Below the pieces are notes generated by a model. The model made no database searches and was not told the origin of the DNA. It saw only the letters and a program-made list of their open reading frames with translations. A stretch of DNA of 64,000 nt from the NCBI RefSeq assembly GCF_019008365.1, contig NZ_JAHHUL010000016.1, positions 43,603-107,602 of the forward strand, in the 5' to 3' direction. The DNA comes from Phosphitispora fastidiosa (lineage in GTDB: Bacteria; Bacillota; Thermincolia; Thermincolales; UBA2595). Shown in pieces: positions 51,172-57,856 of this stretch. Each line of letters starts with the position of its first letter. Within the stretch, counting starts at the first letter, position 1. The position numbers and the translations under genes are program-made.

Positions 51172-51843
51172 ATGGCATCTCCAGAAAGAGAAAAAGAGTT
51201 GTTTGCGGTTTTGAAACAGGGGGTTATAGATTATGACGAGGATGCGGTAAGAGAAGCCGCCCGGAATGCAGTTGATGAAGGCATTGATGCTTATACAGCA
51301 GTATTTGAAGGTCTTGTTGAAGGAATGAACGAAGTTGGGAGGCTGTACGAAGAGCAGGAGTATTTTGTGCCCGAGATATTAATGTGTGCCGATGCCTTGT
51401 ACGCCGGACTGGAGATTCTGAGACCCCATATTGCGAAAAAGGATATGGGTCTCAAAGGTACAGTTGTAATGGGGGTTGTGCAGGGCGATGTTCATGACAT
51501 TGGCAAAAACATTGTTAAGATGATGTTTGATGTGGCCGGGTTTGATGTTCATGACCTTGGTCGGGATGTTCCACTGGAAAAATTTGTTGCAGAACAATTG
51601 GAGACCGATTCCGAACTGGTTTGTCTTTCTGCCATGATGACTACAACTATGGTAGGGATGAAAGACGTCATAGCCAGAATTAAGGAGAAAAACCCTAACT
51701 GTAAGATTATGATAGGTGGCGCTCCAGTCTCCGAAGACCTTGCCGATAAATGGGGAGCTGACGGTTTTGCTAAAGATGCCAACAACGCGTTGAAAGAAGC
51801 GCTGCAAATGGTGGCTTCTTTAAAAGATATGAAAAAAAGCTAA
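51172..51843 (+). CDS. corrinoid (B12-binding) methyl-carrier protein of the selenoprotein operon
   Basis: A 223-residue corrinoid protein: helical cap (1-90), then the B12 domain with GDVHDIGKNIVKMMFDVAG (cobalt ligand His108), LSAMMTTTMVGM and GGAPV. It is closest in this window to the copy at 18957, sharing long identical blocks, and is less like MtaC. It heads a run of genes on the plus strand with short gaps (31 bases to the next start) that also contains a UroD-type methyltransferase, so it most likely carries an alkyl group between an unknown donor and that enzyme. No substrate-specific MtxB gene is present. Confidence 0.9.
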   Translation: MASPEREKELFAVLKQGVIDYDEDAVREAARNAVDEGIDAYTAVFEGLVEGMNEVGRLYEEQEYFVPEILMCADALYAGLEILRPHIAKKDMGLKGTVVMGVVQGDVHDIGKNIVKMMFDVAGFDVHDLGRDVPLEKFVAEQLETDSELVCLSAMMTTTMVGMKDVIARIKEKNPNCKIMIGGAPVSEDLADKWGADGFAKDANNALKEALQMVASLKDMKKS

Positions 51844-51874
51844 CGCACAATAAGTATGGTCAGAGGTGAACAGA

Positions 51875-53104
51875 ATGTCAACATCAGAAGTTAGGCTTGC
51901 CGTAGTTCACAGCGGAGATCCCAACTGAAGACCGTGTGAAATGGCGCTGGAAGCTGCCAAAAAAATCAAAGAGAAATTTGGTGAACTAATCTTCCTCGAA
52001 GAATATCTGACTGATTCGGATGAGGGCAGAGCATTTAATGTTACGACATCTTCAAATATTTTCGTCAATGGTCAACTTGTGGCTATGGGTATATGGCTGG
52101 ATCAGGACAAGTTCACCAAGTACATTCAGGAAATCGTTGGCGAAACCAAACAAATAAAAAAAGATGTGGTCAGGCATGCAGGCTATGATGTGGTTATTAT
52201 CGGCGGCGGACCTGCCGGATTAACTGCGGGAATCTATTGTGCCCGGGCCAGACTCAAAACCGTATTGTTAGACGGGGCCGGTCTTGGCGGACAGGTTATG
52301 ACCACTGACAACATCGAAAATTATCCGGGATTTGTGGGTGCTGGCAGCGGGGAGCTAATTAAAAATATGGAAGGGCAGGCCAGAAGGTTCGGGCTGGAAA
52401 TACAAACATTCAAAAGGGTTAACCAAATACAGTTAACCGGATCGGACAAAGAAGTTCGTGCCGGTGATGAAATCTATTCAGCCAAGGCTGTAATTCTAGC
52501 CACCGGACTCAAGACTGCTGAACTGGGTATTCCCAGGGAAACGGAACTCAGGGGTCAAGGGGTATCTTACTGTGCAGTCTGTGATGCCAATTACTTTATT
52601 GGTAAAAGAGTTGCCGTTGTTGGCGGAGGGGATACCGCAGTTGAGGAAGCCCTTTATTTGTCCAAGTTTGCTTCTCAGGTTTATTTAATCCACAGGCGCA
52701 ATGAGCTGCGCGCAGCTAAAATACTCCAGGAGACAGCCTTTCAAAACGAAAAGATCAGCTTTTTACTCAGTCACATTATCCAAGGCTTGGTTGGCAGCAA
52801 CTTCCTTGAAGGGGTTAAGGTGCAGAATTTAGAAACAGGAGACACCTCCCGACTTGAGGTGGATGGTCTGTTTATTGCAATAGGCTCTCGGCCTCACACC
52901 TCCTTTTTGAAGGATATTGTTGCTTTGGACGAGCATGGGCACGTGATAGTTAATGATAAAATGCAAACTTCGGTTCCCGGTATTTATGCTGCAGGAGATA
53001 TAAGGGTTACGCCCCTCAGACAGGTATCCACGGCAGTTGGAGACGGAGCAATCGCTGCCATTTCCGCTGAAAGGTACATAACCGAAAACAGAAAGGAGGA
53101 GTAG
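51875..53104 (+). CDS. selenoprotein: Sec-containing thioredoxin-like domain fused to thioredoxin reductase
   Basis: With the TGA at 51926-51928 read as Sec, the frame opens MSTSEVRLAVVHSGDPN-Sec-RPC (Sec18, Cys21), a thioredoxin-fold active site of form Sec-x-x-Cys. That domain spans about 100 residues and is followed by a complete NADPH-thioredoxin-reductase: FAD motif GGGPAGLTAGIY, redox motif CAVCD, NADPH motif GGGDTAVEEA and the C-terminal GIYAAGDIR. Total 409 residues. Without Sec the call would start at 51941 and lose the whole active site. A hairpin with a GGA loop lies 20 bases after the UGA. The ATG follows AGAGGTGAA, 31 bases after the corrinoid gene. It probably supplies electrons to the selenol or metal-binding proteins next door. 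Confidence 0.85.
51942..51959 (+). promoter_or_regulatory. SECIS-like hairpin behind the UGA at 51926
   Basis: TGGC-GCT-GGA-AGC-T-GCCA: seven pairs, a single bulged U and a GGA loop about 20 bases after the UGA. Bulged U plus GG-containing loop is what bacterial SelB-type elements show, although here the bulge is on the 3' arm. It lies within the coding sequence, as expected in bacteria. Confidence 0.6.
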
Positions 53105-53105
53105 T

Positions 53106-53324
53106 ATGGCTGCAGAGATAAAAATGACCAAACTCCAGATTATTGCCAATACCGGCAACTGAATACCTATTATCAAGCTGGCCCTGTTAGGGGCAGAAGG
53201 TGTTGATAACGCAGAAGTTGACATGCAATTTGCTACTATCTGGCATGACCCGGAAAAGGTAACCGTTGAAAAGTTAGTAGATATAGTTACTAGAGCGGGA
53301 AAAGATTGTTTTCCGGTGGCGTAA
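53106..53324 (+). CDS. small ferredoxin-fold (HMA-like) selenoprotein with one Sec
   Basis: Read through the TGA at 53160-53162 this gives 72 residues: TKLQIIANTGN-Sec-IPIIKLALLGAEGVDNAEV and on to IVTRAGKDCFPVA. The layout (strand, loop bearing the reactive residue, helix, A-E-G-V-x-x-A-E-V, strand, helix) matches a heavy-metal-associated fold, with Sec19 in the metal-binding loop and no CxxC pair; a second thiol, Cys68, is near the C-terminus. AAGGAGG precedes the ATG, which is one base after the reductase stop. The frame on both sides of the TGA is consistent in codon use and structure. Standard annotation would miss it. Confidence 0.8.
53178..53196 (+). promoter_or_regulatory. SECIS-like hairpin behind the UGA at 53160
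   Basis: CTG-G-CCCT-GTT-AGGG-G-CAG: seven pairs with one G-G mismatch and a GUU loop, 23 bases after the UGA. Position and loop fit a bacterial SECIS. Confidence 0.55.
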
Positions 53325-53384
53325 GCCGACATTAAAGCAACAATGATTAAATATTACGGGGATAAACCAAAAAGGAGGGTAATT

Positions 53385-54434
53385 ATGAAAATTCCAGAAG
53401 ACAGAATGACTCCTAAGGAAAGAATTGGTTCATTACTGCAGGGCAAACCAATTGACCGTGTGCCTTGCGTTCCGGTAATCTTGAATGGCTGCTGTACCGC
53501 AGCCGGGTATACGGTTAAAGAAATGACTCTCGATGGTGAGAAGTTTGGCAAGGCCAATGTAGCCACTTACAGGAAGTACGGATATGACATGATATGCCTT
53601 CTTGATGCTACAGCAACGACCGCTGAAGCCGCCGGAACAAAATTGTGTTACCCCGACAACGCTCCGGCTTATGTTGAAGACCCTTTAATAAAGTCTGTAG
53701 ATGATGTGAAAAAACTGCGGCCATTAGACCCGACAAAGGATGGAAGGCTTAATAATTACCTGGTAGCAACGGAATATTGTGTTTCTGAAGTTGGCAGCGA
53801 AGTATTTGTAGGCACTTTATTTGCCGGACCTTTCACAACTGCAGCTTGCTTGAGAGGTACTGAGACTCTTGTTAGGGACTGTTACAAAAACAAGGATTTG
53901 GTGCACCAACTTGTAAGATGGTCTACTGATGTCACCATCGTGTTTTTGGAGGAGGTAATAAAACGGGGTGGTGTTCCGGTCCTTTGTGAACCGGTGGGTA
54001 CAGGCAGCATCCTTAGTCTGAAAATGTTTACTGAATATATTGAACCCTACTTTAAAGAAATTCATGAATTCATTAAATCTAAAGGTTTACCCGTGTTAGA
54101 CCATATCTGTGGTGACTGTATGCCTATCCTGGAATCCTGGATGCGAACCGAACCGACAGTTCTAAGTGTTGACAGGGTAGATATTGGTGAAGTATCACAG
54201 CGTGTGGGTGACAGAGTAGGAGTTATGGGAAATGTTACTCCTGGTAAAACACTGTTCATGGGTACCCCTGAAAGTGTAGACGCCGAGGTTAAAGAAGTTA
54301 TGGACAAGGCTGGTAAAAACCCATGCGGCTTTGTATTGGCATCCGGCTGTGAGGTTCCGGTGGGAACACCTCCGGAAAATATTACTGCCATGATGAATGC
54401 TGCCAGAAAATACGGGCAGCACCCATTAACTTAG
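53385..54434 (+). CDS. UroD-family corrinoid methyltransferase (MtaA/MtbA-like)
   Basis: A 349-residue protein starting MKIPEDRMTPKERIGSLLQG behind AAAGGAGGG. It has the zinc pattern of cobamide methyltransferases: His240 and Cys242 in LDHICGD, and Cys322 in ASGCEVP. It is related to but clearly distinct from MtaA at 17915, with extra cysteines in the N-terminal third (VPCVP, GCC). Between selenoprotein genes and after a corrinoid protein, it probably transfers a methyl group to or from that corrinoid. Whether the other substrate is a thiol, folate or an organometal cannot be read. Confidence 0.87.
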   Translation: MKIPEDRMTPKERIGSLLQGKPIDRVPCVPVILNGCCTAAGYTVKEMTLDGEKFGKANVATYRKYGYDMICLLDATATTAEAAGTKLCYPDNAPAYVEDPLIKSVDDVKKLRPLDPTKDGRLNNYLVATEYCVSEVGSEVFVGTLFAGPFTTAACLRGTETLVRDCYKNKDLVHQLVRWSTDVTIVFLEEVIKRGGVPVLCEPVGTGSILSLKMFTEYIEPYFKEIHEFIKSKGLPVLDHICGDCMPILESWMRTEPTVLSVDRVDIGEVSQRVGDRVGVMGNVTPGKTLFMGTPESVDAEVKEVMDKAGKNPCGFVLASGCEVPVGTPPENITAMMNAARKYGQHPLT

Positions 54435-54472
54435 AATAGGGCATCAGATAATTTAAGAAAAGGGGTGCAGGT

Positions 54473-54706
54473 ATGGACAATGAGATTAAAAAAGTCGTTA
54501 TAAAGATTCCCAGTATGACCTGAACGTCTTGAGCGGCCATGGTCGATGCGGCCCTGGAGGGGTCCGCCGGAGTTAAGAGTTATGAAACCACTCTGGCAAA
54601 TCAACAAACAGTTGTTAAGTTTGATAAAAGCCAGATTGATGAAGAAACCCTGATGAATAACATCAAAAAATTAACCGGTTATAACAATCTCTATCTAAAA
54701 GAGTAA
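54473..54706 (+). CDS. selenoprotein: HMA-domain metal chaperone with Sec-x-x-Sec
   Basis: Read through two TGAs (54521-54523 and 54530-54532) this is a complete 77-residue HMA domain: KKVVIKIPSMT-Sec-TS-Sec-AAMVDAALEG, then GVKSYETTLANQQTVVKF and the terminal helix. In MerP, CopZ and related proteins the loop is MTCxxC; both metal-binding cysteines are UGA here, giving Sec17 and Sec20. Everything else that defines the fold is intact and uninterrupted, which argues against a pseudogene. AAAGGGGTG precedes the ATG. It would bind a soft metal ion (Hg, Cu, As, Ag or similar) through two selenols. Confidence 0.85.
54535..54561 (+). promoter_or_regulatory. two overlapping SECIS-like hairpins for the double-Sec gene
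   Basis: GGC-CAT-GGTCG-ATG-(bulge)-GCC has a GGUC loop starting 17 bases after the first UGA. CCC-TGGA-GGG follows, its loop starting 22 bases after the second UGA. Each UGA thus has its own hairpin at the expected distance, although the two cannot be formed together fully. Confidence 0.5.
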
Positions 54707-54724
54707 TAACTTTTACTGTTTAAC

Positions 54725-54762
54725 AAAAGCTCGGACTGTTGGGTCAAACGGTCCGGGCTTTT
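54725..54762 (+). terminator. terminator of the selenoprotein operon
   Basis: AAAAGCTCGGAC pairs with GTCCGGGCTTTT, one mismatch, 14-base loop. The U-tract is short. Confidence 0.7.
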
Positions 54763-54780
54763 GGGTTAAAAGGCTGTTGC

Positions 54781-54835
54781 CTAAATATATAAATATATTT
54801 AGGTGGTACATATTGACAAAACGATACAAAAGATA
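54781..54835 (+). promoter_or_regulatory. operator and promoter of the ArsR-type gene
   Basis: A 22-base palindrome CTAAATATAT-AA-ATATATTTAG (54781-54802), with the AT-rich arms typical of ArsR/SmtB sites, lies just before TTGACA (54813-54818), with TATAAT 15 bases or TAATAT 17 bases further on. Confidence 0.65.
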
Positions 54836-54921
54836 TAATATATCAGTAAACACACATATGGGTGGATATTCATATGAAAGCACATAAATATTTCAATTCG
54901 CTGATACTTGAGGTGATTCTT

Positions 54922-55275
54922 ATGATACAGGCAGAAAGTGACATGCTAAAGATGCTTGCCAAATTCATGAAGACAATTGGTGATGCCAACAGATTAAAAA
55001 TAATTTGGGTGATAGGGAAAGAAGAACGTTCAGTATCGGAGATTATCAACGAAACAGACCTTTCACAAACACTGGTGTCTTTTCATTTGAAAATTTTGCG
55101 TGAGTCAGACATTGTTGAGACAAAGCGACTTGGAGCTTTTATCTATTACAGTCTGGGGAACCCTGAATTAATAGACCTTCTTTCTGCTTGTGGGGAATAC
55201 GTTTATAAAAACACAGGTGAAATAGAACCTGGTTTTGTCTGGCCATTTCCCCTGTGGTTTAATAAAAAATCTTGA
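54922..55275 (+). CDS. ArsR family transcriptional regulator
   Basis: A 117-residue winged-helix repressor: FMKTIGDANRLKIIWVI, SVSEIINETDLSQTLVSFHLKILRESDIVETKR and IYYSLG are the family's helices and wing. The classic metal-binding CVC of ArsR is absent; the only cysteine is in LSACGEY. It therefore may sense something other than free metal ions or use other ligands. ATG 54922 is preceded by GAGGTGATT; an upstream in-frame GTG would overlap a CATATG repeat. It follows the selenoprotein operon and has an operator-like palindrome. Confidence 0.87.
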   Translation: MIQAESDMLKMLAKFMKTIGDANRLKIIWVIGKEERSVSEIINETDLSQTLVSFHLKILRESDIVETKRLGAFIYYSLGNPELIDLLSACGEYVYKNTGEIEPGFVWPFPLWFNKKS

Positions 55276-55322
55276 CAAAGCGAAATCAAGTTATCATAAA
55301 AATAATTAAGGAGGGATTTGAT

Positions 55323-55556
55323 ATGATGGGTAAAATGTCAGAAATGATGGGGAAGATGGGACCAATGTGTGGACCTATGGGCGGCGGTCCGGCAATGATG
55401 AAAAAGGGAATGGCAATGAGGGAACAGGGAATGGCGATGATGCAGGAAATGATGAGCGCAGGTTCAGACCCAATGGAAGTATGCCGGAAAATGTTTGCGG
55501 AAGCTTCAAAAGTTGAAAGTAATGCTGAATCAAATGGGAAAAGCAGTGGTGGCTGA
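55323..55556 (+). CDS. methionine-rich small protein
   Basis: A 77-residue protein with 19 methionines, mostly in the first 57 residues as repeated M-M, G-x-M and E-M-M groups (MMGKMSEMMGKMGPMCGPM), plus two cysteines and a Ser/Gly/Asn tail. Met-rich sequences of this kind bind soft metals such as Cu(I), Ag or Hg. No signal peptide, so cytoplasmic. AAGGAGGG precedes the ATG. It lies after the ArsR gene, in the same direction. The amphipathic central helix could also be structural only. Confidence 0.7.
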   Translation: MMGKMSEMMGKMGPMCGPMGGGPAMMKKGMAMREQGMAMMQEMMSAGSDPMEVCRKMFAEASKVESNAESNGKSSGG

Positions 55557-55626
55557 GGCTAATTGAGACTGTTTTGGAAAAACAGAAAAGTATTCAATGA
55601 CATTCTGTGCAAAGGAGGGTAGTAAG

Positions 55627-55905
55627 ATGATGAGAATGATGGGGGAAATGCGCCGGCAGAACTTTGGGATGGGGTTCCAACAGATGGCATCTCCCGCAGC
55701 TAAAGCTGCAGAAATTGGCAGCAATGCTACTCCCGAGGTTAGGGCGCTATTTGAAGACTGGGCACAGGAAGTTGAAAAGGAAATACTATCTTTAATCAAA
55801 AAGGATAATAAACTTGATTCGGGTGCGATTGCCAAAAAATTGGGAATCAGTGAAGAAAGTGCAGTCTTCTTTATGAATCGAATTGAGCAAAAAGAAACAA
55901 GTTAA
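55627..55905 (+). CDS. small Met-rich/helix-turn-helix-like protein
   Basis: A 92-residue protein. The N-terminal 24 residues are Met-rich (MMRMMGEMRRQNFGMGFQQM) like the previous gene; the rest resembles an ArsR- or MarR-like half helix-turn-helix (ALFEDWAQEVEKEILSLIKK, then AIAKKLGISEESAVFFMNRI). AAAGGAGGG precedes the ATG, 70 bases after its neighbour. It looks like a partner of the Met-rich protein and the regulator. Not recognised as a family. Confidence 0.65.
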   Translation: MMRMMGEMRRQNFGMGFQQMASPAAKAAEIGSNATPEVRALFEDWAQEVEKEILSLIKKDNKLDSGAIAKKLGISEESAVFFMNRIEQKETS

Positions 55906-56016
55906 GGCAGTTTGTATTACCAGATATTGTTTTCCGGGTACTGGCACCACCTCACCTTTTCCAGCATATAATTTAAAGTGATGACTTAAAAAATGAATCG
56001 GGGGTGGGGTTATTAA

Positions 56017-56721
56017 ATGGTACCGGAACTTGCGGTGCTAGCCGCTTTTTCGTTTATTAAAGGGTTGTTGTTACTGGTCTCCTACATCACCAACAACACT
56101 TTTCCACAGCCCTTAAGTGAGGAAGAGGAGTCAAAGTATCTTGACCTGTTGGCAGAGGGTGATGAGCATGCGCGGAATGTCCTGACAGAGCGTAACCTGC
56201 GTCTGGTGGCACATATCGTCAAAAAGTTTGACAGCACAGGGGAGGACAATGATGACCTGATATCCATCGGTACCATAGGCCTGATTAAGGCCATAAACAC
56301 CTACGACAAGGGCAAGGGAACCCGTCTGGCAACTTATGCTGCGCGGTGTATTGAAAATGAAATCCTAATGCATTTGAGAGCCATTAAGAAAAACCGCGTT
56401 GAGGTCTCACTCTATGATTCCATAGGAGTTGACAAGGAAGGCAATGAAATTAGTCTGATTGATGTACTGGGCACTGACGCGGAAGTTGTGACAGACCTTG
56501 TTGAAAGTAACTTTGAACAGCAGAGATTGATTGAAAAGGTATTGCGGCTGAACAAGAGAGAAAAAAATGTACTGCAGCTGCGGTTCGGACTGTTTAACGG
56601 CATCAAGAAGACGCAGAAGGAAATCGCCCGGAAACTGGGTATTTCCAGGTCTTATGTAAGCAGAATAGAGAAAAGGGCTTTGAACAAGCTGACAAAAGAA
56701 TTTAAGGCTGAAGGGTATTAG
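56017..56721 (+). CDS. sigK: RNA polymerase sporulation sigma factor, SigK-like
   Basis: A 234-residue sigma-70 family factor: hydrophobic N-terminal pro-like sequence ([16 protein letters not shown]), region 2 with [19 protein letters not shown] and [11 protein letters not shown], and region 4 with [16 protein letters not shown] and [22 protein letters not shown]. These features match mother-cell sigma-K with its cleavable leader. The gene is uninterrupted, without the skin element of Bacillus subtilis. Sigma-E or sigma-G are less likely because of the leader and region-2 sequence. Confidence 0.9.
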   Translation: MVPELAVLAAFSFIKGLLLLVSYITNNTFPQPLSEEEESKYLDLLAEGDEHARNVLTERNLRLVAHIVKKFDSTGEDNDDLISIGTIGLIKAINTYDKGKGTRLATYAARCIENEILMHLRAIKKNRVEVSLYDSIGVDKEGNEISLIDVLGTDAEVVTDLVESNFEQQRLIEKVLRLNKREKNVLQLRFGLFNGIKKTQKEIARKLGISRSYVSRIEKRALNKLTKEFKAEGY

Positions 56722-56727
56722 AAAAGG

Positions 56728-56755
56728 TTGACAAAACGAAACAACGTAATATAAT
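56728..56755 (+). promoter_or_regulatory. sigma-A promoter before the AdoMet-decarboxylase-like gene
   Basis: TTGACA and TATAAT spaced by 16 bases, directly after the sigK stop codon. Confidence 0.75.
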
Positions 56756-56796
56756 ATGATATGGTTCACTAGAAGATGAAGGTAAGGTGATGAGAA

Positions 56797-57618
56797 ATGA
56801 ACCATTTTGTGATGGATGCTTTTAACGGATATCGTTCCCGGCTTGATGACATTACCCTGGTTCATGAGTTCCTGGAGGAAATGCCCGTAAAACTGGGATT
56901 GAAAACCGCTATGCCTCCCTTCATCCTGCCTTACTATAATGGTGTTATTCCGGAAGACTGCGGGATCAGCGCTTTTGTTTTTCTGGCAGGGGGTCACTTT
57001 ACTATCCACACATTTTCCTTCCGTGAAGCCTATTATGTGGATATGGTTTCTGTTGAACCATTTGATGCTGAGAAACTGGAACGGATAATCAGGGAAACCT
57101 TTCCTGCTGAGAGAACGTCTTCTTATCTGCTGGAGAGGGAGAGAACTGAGAGTTACCCTGAGACTATTGAAGTTAACGAGGAATTGGATTTCGGACCACA
57201 TCTTTTTCTTGATTTCGAGGACTATAATGGGCCCAAAACCATGGATCAGTTGTTTAGTGTCTTTGATACCCTTCCCTTCGAAATTGGGATGACTCCAATC
57301 ATGCGCCCATATGTGACCCGGAATTTTGTGGAGGGCGAACCTGTTACCTCAATAATGACTATGATTGCAGAGAGCCATATCAGTCTTCATTATTTTGAGA
57401 AGACGGGAAGGGCATATCTGGATCTTTTTTCCTGCCGGTTCTTTGATTATGAAGAAGTAATTGGAAAGCTAAAGCAGGTTTTTCATAGTAATGTTGTTAA
57501 TGAAACACTTATTTCACGAGGCAGTAAGTATCATCAGTTCAAGAAGGTTGCTGCTCCTCAGGCTTGGGATGCGGGGTCCTGGGTGAGAAATGTTTACCGG
57601 CGCCAATCGGCCCAATAA
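56797..57618 (+). CDS. tandem S-adenosylmethionine decarboxylase-like protein
   Basis: A 273-residue protein of two similar halves. Each has the AdoMetDC strand pattern: AGGHFTIHTFSFREAYYVDMVSVEPFD in the first half and AESHISLHYFEKTGRAYLDLFSCRFFD in the second, where E-S-H (Ser193) corresponds to the self-cleavage site that makes the pyruvoyl group. The first half has GGH (His67) instead. This suggests one active and one degenerate domain, unlike single-domain bacterial SpeH. It would make decarboxylated AdoMet for spermidine if active. GAAGGTAAGGTG precedes the start. Confidence 0.7.
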   Translation: MNHFVMDAFNGYRSRLDDITLVHEFLEEMPVKLGLKTAMPPFILPYYNGVIPEDCGISAFVFLAGGHFTIHTFSFREAYYVDMVSVEPFDAEKLERIIRETFPAERTSSYLLERERTESYPETIEVNEELDFGPHLFLDFEDYNGPKTMDQLFSVFDTLPFEIGMTPIMRPYVTRNFVEGEPVTSIMTMIAESHISLHYFEKTGRAYLDLFSCRFFDYEEVIGKLKQVFHSNVVNETLISRGSKYHQFKKVAAPQAWDAGSWVRNVYRRQSAQ

Positions 57619-57656
57619 TAATTTGAAAAGCCAACTGAAGGCATTCGCGCAATACG

Positions 57657-57714
57657 GAGTGACATTTGATAAAAATCAGAGTCACTCTTTTTGGTGCGCC
57701 CAAGCATGGGCGCA
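57657..57714 (+). terminator. terminator and second hairpin after the AdoMetDC-like gene
   Basis: GAGTGAC pairs with GTCACTC, followed by TTTTT (57657-57692). A second perfect stem TGCGCCC/GGGCGCA follows at 57695-57714. Confidence 0.8.
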
Positions 57715-57856
57715 GTCTAACTCATGTTTACCAATGTGACAAGATTCAACACGGAATGAGGCTTATAATCGACAAAAAATTGACGATTTACAATAATACG
57801 AATGATATAATGTAATCTAATTAGTTTTCTGGATAAAAAGGCAGGGTTACTACATA

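Noticed and set aside
51926..54532. UGA reassigned to tryptophan rather than read as Sec
   Set aside because: TGG is used throughout for Trp and TGA closes many ordinary genes here (for example iscS, mtaA, the giant protease). The internal TGAs sit at Cys positions, not Trp positions.
51875..54706. Selenoprotein frames as sequencing errors or decayed genes
   Set aside because: Five independent TGAs in four genes all fall at expected thiol sites, with intact frames, ribosome sites and downstream hairpins. Random error would not give this pattern.
51172..54706. Mercury-methylation genes hgcAB
   Set aside because: The corrinoid protein is of the MtbC-like type with D-x-H-x-x-G, not the HgcA cap-helix type, and no HgcB-like ferredoxin is present.
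55920..55985. Sigma-E or sigma-K promoter before sigK
   Set aside because: CATATAAT is present but no convincing -35 element stands at the correct spacing for either factor.
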